Source: Mycoplasmopsis iners ATCC 19705 (GTDB lineage Bacteria > Bacillota_I > Bacilli_A > Mycoplasmatales > Metamycoplasmataceae). From it: DNA of 64,000 nt. The DNA is taken from the NCBI RefSeq assembly GCF_000701805.1, contig NZ_JNJW01000003.1:22526-86525 (forward strand). Direction: 5' to 3'. Shown here piece after piece: positions 56,381 through 64,000 of the stretch. A program made the translations under genes and the position numbers. The notes beneath the pieces are model-generated. The model was not told the DNA's origin, searched no databases, and worked only from the letters and a program-made list of their open reading frames with translations. The number at the start of each line of letters is the position of its first letter. Position 1 is the first letter of the stretch.

Positions 56381-56528
56381 ATTTTCCTTTCATTAATTTT
56401 TAATGTATTATTAGTATTAATACATAAACATACTATTAATTTTATCATATATATGATTAATATTAAGTATTAGATATATAATAAAATTAATTGTAAATTG
56501 ACTAAAAACACTATGAAATAGGAGAATA

Positions 56529-57851
56529 ATGAAAATAGAACAAGCAAAAATTAATGAATATTATCTTAAATATTCAAGAAATCCAATCAATAAAGTGATT
56601 GAAAATGCCATTACTAAAAATGGTGTATTTAATGCCACATATAACAATGACATGCAAAGAATTCATAACTTTGAATTTTCTAACCAAGTTAAAAAAGCAG
56701 GGATTACAAACCAAAAAAACTCAGGAAGATGCTGAATTTTTTCAGCCTTAAACATTTTAAAAACTAATGTTGTTGAAGCATTAAACTTAAAAGAATTTGA
56801 ATTTTCACAAAATTATTTACTTTTTTGAGACAAATTAGAAAAAGCTAACAACATTTTAGAGTTAATGATTGAAATGCCTAATTTAGATTTTGACGACAGG
56901 CTATTTGCTATGTTTATGGAACATTTAACAAGCGATGGTGGCTATTGAGAATGAGCGCAAAGCTTAATTAAAAAATATGGCGCCGTGCCTAAAAGTGTCA
57001 TGGAAGAAGTTGCAAACTCAGGCAACACAGATGAATTAAATGTTGTTTTACAAACACACTTAATTTCTACTATTAAGACTATCAAACAGGCTTTTTCGGC
57101 ACAAAAAACTCTAGATGAAATTAGAGAAATTAAAGAAAAAGCAATTGAAAGAATTTTTGAAATTAATGCTAAAGTTTTAGGTTTGCCACCACAAACATTT
57201 TCTTTGGAATATAGAGATAAAGATGATAAATTCCATAAATTAAATAATTTAACACCATTAGAATTTGTTGAAAAATATGCTAAATTAGACTATTTAAATT
57301 TTGTTAATTTATTAGACGATCCAAGAAAAAAATATCCAAAAAATACCTTGTTGGTTTCTAAATATTTTGCTTCTGTAATTGAAGGCAAAAAATTAAGTTC
57401 AATTAATGTTGATATGCAAATTTTGAAAGAAGCAACAATTAAATCACTTTTAGATAACAATCCTGTTTGATTTGATTGTGATGTATCTGCTTCATCAGAT
57501 AGAAAATCTGGAATTATGGACACAAAAATCTATTCAATTGACGAAACCTTAAGACCATTTAACACTTTAACAAAGCAAGATCGGGTAAATTACAGAATTA
57601 GTGCTCCGACACATGCGATGACATTTGTTGGCGTTGATTTAGATGAAACCGGTAAGTCAATTAAATGAGAAGTGGAAAATTCTTGAGGCGACAAAGTCGG
57701 TAATAAAGGTTATTTTTCAATGAGTGATAAATGATTTGATGAATATGTTTTTGGTGTAATTGTTGATCCTAAATATGTTAATGAAACAGTATTAAAAGAA
57801 GTTGAGCAAAATCAACCAATTACTATTGAACCTTGAGATGTCTTATCTTAA
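56529..57851 (+). CDS. pepC: Aminopeptidase C/bleomycin hydrolase (C1B peptidase)
   Basis: 440 residues; start after TAGGAG. Catalytic triad visible: Cys in NSGRCWIF (UGA Trp), His in SAPTHAMTFVG, Asn in VENSWGDKVGNKGYF. QKNSGRC has the oxyanion Gln. Cytoplasmic C1B enzymes form hexamers and trim peptides, useful to a peptide-scavenging organism. A TATAAT-like box lies about 50 nt upstream (near 56476-56483). Divergent from asnS. Confidence 0.95.
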
Positions 57852-57860
57852 AATTTTATA

Positions 57861-57892
57861 AAAAGCCCTTTTAATTTAAGGCGCTTTTTTTT
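57861..57892 (+). terminator. Terminator of pepC
   Basis: AAAAGCCCTT, loop, AAGGCGCTTTT then T4; one base is unpaired in the stem. Confidence 0.8.
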
Positions 57893-57901
57893 GTAATAAA
57901 A

Positions 57902-57921
57902 AACGTTCTAAGTAGAACGTT
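57902..57921 (-). terminator. Terminator of the nusB unit
   Basis: AACGTTCT, loop ACTT on the minus strand, AGAACGTT, then T4ATT. Confidence 0.85.
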
Positions 57922-57939
57922 AATTAAGTATTAATTGTA

Positions 57940-58452
57940 TTATTTGCCTAGTAAATAAGTTATTTTGGTAAAAAGCAACCTAATCTTTGAATTATATTTT
58001 TCAACCTTTGAAAAGTTTTTTAAAAAGTTTAAATAATAAGCTCTTTTAATGTTATTACATTCAAATTTGTCTTTTGTTTCATAAATATTAGATTTTACAA
58101 ATCTTAAGTTTTTGTTCTTTCTAAAATAATATGAAGATAAAGCATAAAAATAAAAGCTTCAAAAATTAACCAAAACGTCTTTTTCAGTGGCTTTTTCGTC
58201 ATCTAAATTAAAAATTTCTAATATGCTTTCAATAAACATTTTCAAATCTCAATTAGTTTCTGAAGCTATTTTTTGATTAAACTGAAAAAGTTTATTTGCA
58301 TCAAAGTTTCATTTAAAAATCATTAAAATTCTTTCAACACTAAATCTAGTTTTGCGAATTGTTAATGCTTTTTTATAACTGTTATAAATTTTTTGTTTTT
58401 GCAAAAGTTTTTTGCTTTTAAATTTAATGTTGCTTACTTTATTGTTTCTCAT
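57940..58452 (-). CDS. Hypothetical helical protein linked to nusB
   Basis: 170 residues with three UGA Trp. Very basic N terminus (RNNKVSNIKFKSKKLLQKQK), then helical, aromatic-rich sequence (NFWSFYFYALSSYYFRKNKN). No family recognised and no membrane helix. It overlaps nusB by 14 nt, so is co-translated with it; a role in RNA metabolism would be a guess from position only. Confidence 0.75.
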
Positions 58453-58876
58453 TTTGATTTACTTTTCTTTGTAAAACTTCAATTGTAATAAGGTGTTTGT
58501 AAATATTTTGAATTATTGCATTAATCATTTTGTATGTGGCATCATCAAAAAACAATTTTGTGATTTCAATTGCTTCATTTGTTGCTATTTTAGGGGCTAA
58601 TCCTAACATTATTTCATTTATAGCATTTAATAAAATTGCTCTATGAAGCGGTGAAACACGTTCTCATTTTCAGTTTTGATGTAAGTATTTTTCTATCAAT
58701 TGTTTATAAAAACTATAATTTTCAACTAATTTTTCCAAACTATCAAATTGTTTTGGACTTAGATCAGTATTTTCTTCAAAAACTGTTGTTATATTAATTG
58801 GTCTATTCAATAATTCATTAGCATAAATAATATTTATTATTTCTATTCTTAATTCTCTTTGACTTTTAGCACTCAT
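58439..58876 (-). CDS. nusB: Transcription antitermination protein NusB
   Basis: 145 residues. N-terminal helices SQRELRIEIINIIYANELLN and C-terminal core WERVSPLHRAILLNAINEIM, with NEAIEITKLF, match the all-helical NusB fold. It binds boxA RNA with NusE during rRNA transcription. Two UGA Trp (NWKWERV). The gap to the methylase at 58995 is 118 bp with no gene, apart from a short in-frame tail NKNEDWNSWSYKELIKRN on the + strand. Confidence 0.88.
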
Positions 58877-58994
58877 ACATTTTATTTTATATTAAAAGTT
58901 AATATTAAATATTAATAAACTAAAAAACAAGAATGAAGATTGAAATAGTTGAAGTTATAAAGAATTAATTAAAAGAAATTAAGCTCATTTCTAA

Positions 58995-59987
58995 CTAGTT
59001 ATTTTTCTTTTTTGTTATTTTTAAATACGCTTGCTCCATAATTGCTCTTGCCAATTTAAAATCTAATCTTCTTCTACGTTTGCCAGACTTATTATTACCC
59101 TTGAACGGCGTCAAAATTACATCAAATGAAGCATTTCTTAAATTATTTAAAATTCGATTGCATTCATTGATAAATAAACTTTTGTTCTCATTGTCTATTT
59201 CAAGATCAATTAAGGTAAAGTGTCTTGATGTTTCTTTAATTTTATTTTGTCAATCATAATCAAAATTGTTTTTAAAATCAAATCTAATCAAATCGCTATT
59301 TTTTATCCCGTCAATTGCTTTTAGACCTAGCCAGCCTTCACTACTATTAAAGGTAATTTGAATATTCTTGACAGGGACTAATTTATTTCTGAAAATTTGT
59401 TCTCAATAGCCTATAAAAAAGTCATTTTTGAAAATTTTAACTTTTGACATATCTTTGTTTAAATTATCAAAACAAGCAACAATAACTGGGTTTTCAGTAT
59501 CATCAAATAAGTCATCTTCTATGATGGTGATTGAATGCAATAAATGTTTATTTTTAAAATTACTGTTGATAAATGATTCAGGAATGATTGCTACAATAGG
59601 CAAGCCGGTATCAAGCATTTTTTCTAATGAGATTAAATAAATATAGTTATATATTGAATTAGAAAAATAATTATCATGGTCTATATTTTTTCTTTTTGCT
59701 GATTGTTTAGCAAGATAAGGCGGATTAGTCAAAATTAAAGCATTTTTAACAATTGGAATTTTAATCAAAGAATCATTGATGTTTCAATTCAAATTACTGT
59801 CTATGTCCAAACCAATAATTTCTTTAAAATTTAGCATAGTCTTAGCTACATTTAGTAAATCACCTTTACCTGCAAATGGATCATAAACAATTGATCTATT
59901 TTGTTGATTTATAAAATCTTTAATCTGTGGTTTTAATCATAAACTTTTAACAGTGAAAAATTGACCTAATTTTATTTTTGTATTCAT
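58995..59987 (-). CDS. DNA adenine-N6 methyltransferase without partner nuclease
   Basis: 330 residues. It begins KLGQFFTVKSLWLKPQIKDF, motif X-like for gamma-class enzymes, then motif I VYDPFAGKGDLLNVA and catalytic motif IV LTNPPYLAK. The order X, I, IV and short C-terminal recognition part (RILNNLRNASFDVILTPFKG, NKSGKRRRRLDF) fit a type II gamma m6A methylase. No restriction gene adjoins it, so it is either an orphan used for regulation or all that is left of a lost system. Recognition site unknown. Confidence 0.88.
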
Positions 59988-60377
59988 TTTTATACCCAAT
60001 AATATTTTATATTTTTGTGTTATAAAACCTTATAGCATTAGCGATGTTTTTCAAATAAGCTTTCCAAGTTTGAAAGCATAAAAAAACTAATACACCTATA
60101 AATAAGGCATATTTGTTTTTTAAAGTTTTAAAATTACACACATAGAATTAATTAAAACGAACTATAAATTATTTATTAATATGATATCTTATTCGACTAT
60201 TTTCGTTTTGATTATTAATTTTTTTGAATAATTAAACTATTTTAAACTTTGCTTTGTTGCCAGTTGTAAAATAAAATTCAAATTAAAACACTAATTTTAT
60301 TTAATTATTAATATTAATAATATATAGATTATTTATAATATAAAAATAATAATTTAGTAGCTATATTTGGAGGAGTA
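59988..60377 (+). other. Intergenic region before hisS
   Basis: It contains transposon end copy D (60060-60153) and AT-rich hisS promoter sequence (TTTATAATATAAAAATAA near 60332). No gene and no T-box-like leader were seen. Confidence 0.6.
60060..60153 (+). repeat. Transposon end repeat (copy D), solo
   Basis: CTTTCCAAGTTTGAAAGC, a partly paired AAAAAACTAATA...CATATTTGTTTTTT stem, then AAAATTACACACATAGAATT. Same family as the ends at 11031 and 25086, more diverged in the stem. Confidence 0.75.
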
Positions 60378-61700
60378 ATGTTTAATAAAGTCAAAGGAAC
60401 AAGAGATTTAGGCCCACAAGAAGCCAAATTAGTAGAAATGATCCGTAGAGAATTCTTAGACAAAGTTAGAGCTTTTAATTTTGCTTGAATTGATACACCA
60501 ATAATGGAATATGCTCAATTGTACCGTCGTAGTGTAGAAGGTAGCGACATTGTTAAAAAAGAAATGTATGAATTCAAAGACAAAGGCAATCGTGATATTG
60601 CTCTTAGACCAGAAGGTACTGCTGGTTTTGTTAGAGCTTTAGTTGAAGAAAAATGATATGCTGAATCTAAAGTTGGCAAATTCGCTTATTTTGGTCCTAT
60701 GTTTAGATATGAACAACCACAAAAGGGACGTTATAGACAATTTAACCAAGCGGGTGTTGAATTTTTAGGTGAAGCAAATCCATACAATGATGCAGAAATA
60801 ATCATTTTAGCTAAGCAAATCTTAGACTCACTTAATGTTGGTTTTATTTTAAAGATTAATTCGTTGGGCGATTTAGAATCAAGATTAAATTACCAAGCAA
60901 AATTAAAAGAATATTTCTTGCCATTTAAAGATCAATTAACACCACTAAGCCAAGAGCGTTTAGAAAATAATGTTTTAAGAATTCTTGATGATAAAGAAGA
61001 TTCACAAAAAGATTTTGTGAAACAAGCTCCAAAAATTAATCACTACTTGAATGAAAAATCAAAAGTTTATTTTGAACAATTGCTACAAATTTTAAAAGCT
61101 AACAATGTTAAATATCAAATAGATTACTCATTAGTTAGAGGTCTTGATTACTATGATCAAGTAGTTTTTGAATTTGTATCAAATTCAAGCGAAGCAGGTA
61201 GTCAATCAACAATCATTGGTGGCGGAAGATACTCAAAATTAATAGGCGAATTAGGTGGCCCTGATATTTCTGCATGTGGTTGAGGATTTGGTGTTGATCG
61301 CTGTACTGATTTAATCATGAGCGAAATTAACAAAAATTCAATGATGCAAGAAGCACTAGCTGAAAAATTAGATGTTTATTTAGCAGCTACAACTGAAAGC
61401 AACTTAAATAATCTATTTTCATTAGCTAATGAATTAAGAAAATATGAAATCCAATGTGAAATTAATAAAGAATTAGTCAACAAAAGCAAAAAAATCTTTG
61501 ATAAAGCAACTAAATTAAATGCGAAATTTGTGATTTTTGATGATCCAATTAATAATTCAAATATTTTAACTGTTAAAAATATGCAAAATGGTGACAAAAT
61601 TAAATTCGCCTTTACTGAAGACGGTTATGCTGATTTATTAGAATTTTTGGCTAATGATTTAGTGCAATTACAAAATTTAGAAATAGAAGACGAGGAATAA
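60378..61700 (+). CDS. hisS: Histidyl-tRNA synthetase
   Basis: 440 residues, start after GGAGGAG. Class II core: motif 1 around [15 protein letters not shown], motif 2 [20 protein letters not shown], His-specific block [15 protein letters not shown], motif 3 [20 protein letters not shown] then GWGFGVDR. C-terminal anticodon-binding domain ([20 protein letters not shown]). Its stop overlaps the aspS start by one base. Confidence 0.97.
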
Positions 61701-63406
61701 TGATTAGTAAACAAATAAATAACGCACAAGTTAATGAACAATTAATTGGTCAAATTATTACTGTCCACGGCTGAGTAGCAAACAAAAGACGGTTTGGTGA
61801 ATTAACTTTTATTGATTTAAGAGATAGAAGTGGAATTGTTCAATGTGTTTTTGCTGAAGATTTAAAAGTTAATAAAGAAAGCGTAATGCAAATAACAGGA
61901 GAAGTTGTTGCTAGAAAAACACCTAATCCTAATTTGGCTTCTGGAGCAGTAGAAATTAAAGTGCAAAAATATGAAATTTTTTCACAAGCTTTAGAGGAAT
62001 TACCTTTTGCAGTTAGAGATGACATTGAAGTTAAGGAAGAAACAAGACTAAAACACAGATTTTTAGACTTAAGAAGACCTAAAATGTTAAGTAATTTAAT
62101 GCTTAAAAACAAATTAATGCATTCAATTAGAAATTATTTATATGACAAAGGTTTTTTAAATGTTGATACACCAATTTTGGCAAAAAGCACACCTGAAGGC
62201 GCACGTGATTATTTAGTTGCCACAAGAAATAAAGGCCAATTTTGAGCCTTGCCACAAAGTCCACAGTTATTTAAACAACTTTTAATGATTTCTGGAATTG
62301 AAAAATATTTCCAATTTGCCAAATGTTTTAGAGATGAAGACGGACGTAAAGATAGACAACCTGAATTTATTCAATTAGATATGGAAGTTTCATTTATGGA
62401 AGTTAAAGATTTTCAATTACTAATTGAAGAAATGTTTTACTATGCTTTTCAATCATTAGGGATCGAGATTCAAAAAAATAATTGACCAAGATATAAATAT
62501 TTTGATGCTTTAAGAGACTATGGAACTGATAAGCCGGACTTTAGGTATGGTTACAAAATTCAAGATATCAATGATTTTTGCGCAAATAGTGATTTTGCCA
62601 TCATTAAAAATGCACCTGCTAAAAGATTATTATTTGTTGATAGCTTAATTACTAAAAAAGATTTTAAAGACTTAGAAGAAATAGCACTTAAAAACAAAGC
62701 AAACATTTTATTCTATTTTGTAGTGGAAAATGGCGAAATTAAACATACTAATTTTGCTAACAAAGTTAAAGATGAAGCGCTTCAATTAATAACTAATAAT
62801 CAAAACAAGGATGGTAGTTATTTCATAGTTGCTAATTCATATGAAAATGCTTCAAAGGCTTTAGGAGCAGTTAGAGTGGCTTTAAATGATAAGTTTCATT
62901 ATGCTAATCCTAATGAATATCATTTTTCTTGAATTACTGATTGACCAATGTTCGAGTATGATGAGGAAAATAATTCATGAATGGCAGCACACCATCCATT
63001 TACCCAATTTGACCATAAATTAGACGAATTAGACAAAATGAAAATGGAAGACATTAGAGCCAAATCATATGATGTTGTGCTTAACGGTTTTGAATTAGGT
63101 TCTGGTTCAGCAAGAATTTTTGATAAGCAAACCCAAGAAAAAATGTTTGATTTAATTGGTATGGACAAAAATAAACAAAATTCACAATTCGGTTGATTCT
63201 TAAGGGCTTTCGAATATGGAGTTCCACCACACTGCGGAATTGGTTTAGGTATTGAAAGATTATTAATGATCTTAACCAAAGAAGAATCGATTAGAGATGT
63301 CATTGCCTTTCCTAAAAATGCAAAAGGGCAAGATGTTTTAATGGATGCGCCAAGTGAAGTTGATGCTAAGCAGCTTGATGATTTATTTTTAAAAGTCAAA
63401 GAGTAA
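61700..63406 (+). CDS. aspS: Aspartyl-tRNA synthetase
   Basis: 568 residues. OB-fold anticodon domain ([20 protein letters not shown]), motif 1 region [20 protein letters not shown], motif 2 [20 protein letters not shown], the bacterial insert with GAD-like domain, and motif 3 [20 protein letters not shown]. All Trp are UGA. It starts ATG at 61700 within the hisS stop (TAATG), so hisS-aspS is one coupled unit, as in many Firmicutes and mollicutes. Confidence 0.97.
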
Positions 63407-63436
63407 TTTGCCTAAAAGGGCTATAAAACAGTTAAA

Positions 63437-63463
63437 AAAGAAACAGTTCAAAGCTGTTTCTTT
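63437..63463. terminator. Bidirectional terminator after aspS
   Basis: AAAGAAACAG, loop TTCAAAG, CTGTTTCTTT, with A and T runs on either side; it also serves the convergent gene at 63478. Confidence 0.88.
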
Positions 63464-63477
63464 TTCATTTATCTTTT

Positions 63478-64000
63478 TTAAGCGCTTAACATTTGGTTGA
63501 TATTCGCAGTTAATCTTTCAATATTTGAAATGTAATTTACAACATTTAAATATTGTGAGTATGGATCGTTATATTTAATGGTGTTGTTTAGCAATGTTAA
63601 ATAAATTTGTGCTTGTTCAAGCATTTTTTGCACTTCTGGTTTATTGCTTTGTTTAGCAAGAAGTTCAACATTTACGAATTTAGCATTGGCAATAGCAAGC
63701 ATTTGCATGTAAGTAGTTTTATGGAACGAGTATAATTTTTCGTTGTAATTATTGCTTAATTCTGTGAATTTAGCTTGCATTTGTTCGCTTGTTAATTCTT
63801 CATCGTTTGTTATCGCGATAATTTCATTACCTATTCCATAAGCTAAATCGATTAAAGCATTAAATGAGCTATTGTTTTGTGCGCTTGATTGAGCTACAGT
63901 TAAATAATTAGTGTGTAAATGTTCAAGAATGTTATTTGAAAAACTTAGCATATTGTTAATAATTTCATTGTATGGTTTAGCAATTTTGTTAATATTCTCT
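63478..64000 (-). CDS. Hypothetical helical protein, cut by window end
   Basis: The C-terminal 173 codons of a longer frame that is open to the right edge; the start is not in the window. Sequence is helical, rich in Asn, Gln and Leu (NNILEHLHTNYLTVAQSSAQ, KFVNVELLAKQSNKPEVQKM), ending INQMLSA. It resembles the coiled helical parts of mycoplasma surface proteins but cannot be identified from this piece. Confidence 0.65.
   Translation of the reverse strand, partial: ENINKIAKPYNEIINNMLSFSNNILEHLHTNYLTVAQSSAQNNSSFNALIDLAYGIGNEIIAITNDEELTSEQMQAKFTELSNNYNEKLYSFHKTTYMQMLAIANAKFVNVELLAKQSNKPEVQKMLEQAQIYLTLLNNTIKYNDPYSQYLNVVNYISNIERLTANINQMLSA

Noticed and set aside
60154..60377. T-box leader before hisS
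   Set aside because: No T-box sequence or stem I-like structure is visible; the region is plain AT-rich promoter DNA.

Overview
The window is AT-rich mycoplasma DNA. UGA has to be read as tryptophan (translation table 4): most genes contain in-frame TGA codons at conserved Trp positions, for example in RpoB, AsnS, AspS and PcrA. Lipobox lipoproteins, no sign of cell-wall genes, RuvAB without RuvC, and families otherwise seen mainly in hominis-group mollicutes (a HEYMHH membrane metalloprotease, a P68/P80-type lipoprotein, a Lipoprotein_17-type surface protein) point to a Mycoplasmopsis/Metamycoplasma-like species. Genes are tightly packed, and stop/start overlaps such as ATGAATAA recur.

Layout. 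0-5.4 kb: rpoC (cut by the window edge) and rpoB on the minus strand. 5.7-8.6 kb: a kinase-like orphan, tRNA-Thr, a tRNA-like minihelix, tRNA-Leu, ruvAB and rpmF. 8.8-16.4 kb: a membrane metalloprotease convergent with the spermidine/putrescine operon potABCD; a small transposon-like element with 16-bp inverted repeats, flanked by a perfect 182-bp direct repeat, lies between them. 16.6-18.8 kb: a convergent type II restriction-modification pair. 19-23 kb: rsmD, a Cof-type HAD phosphatase, obg and an rsuA/rluB-type gene. 23.05-25.18 kb: a 2.1-kb cassette bounded by the same inverted repeats, carrying a winged-helix protein and a GIY-YIG nuclease written with UGG tryptophan codons. 25.3-32.5 kb: fusA-rpsG-rpsL, efp, metK behind a SAM-riboswitch-like leader, ftsY-ylxM and rpmG. 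32.7-43.4 kb: an eight-gene operon with a P68-like lipoprotein, a thermonuclease-type lipoprotein, an ABC ATPase with a very large insertion, two permeases and three membrane or lipoproteins; its likely job is to degrade external nucleic acid and import the products. 44.3-48.6 kb: a 1409-residue surface protein. 48.7-58.9 kb: degV, an EAL-like membrane protein, pcrA, an RDD protein, a GT2 glycosyltransferase, asnS, a C1 peptidase and nusB. 59-63.4 kb: an unpaired adenine methyltransferase, hisS and aspS, then a gene cut by the right edge.

The accessory signal that ties the window together is one transposon family, recognised by the end CCCGAGTTTCCAAGTT. Four copies of a roughly 93-bp end contain a bidirectional terminator hairpin. 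One copy bounds the 340-bp element with the 182-bp duplication, which resembles the long target duplications known for IS1634/IS1549-type insertion sequences. Another bounds the GIY-YIG cassette. No transposase gene is present, so these look like non-autonomous or cargo derivatives moved in trans. The GIY-YIG cassette is the best candidate here for an undescribed system, either defensive or mobility-related.
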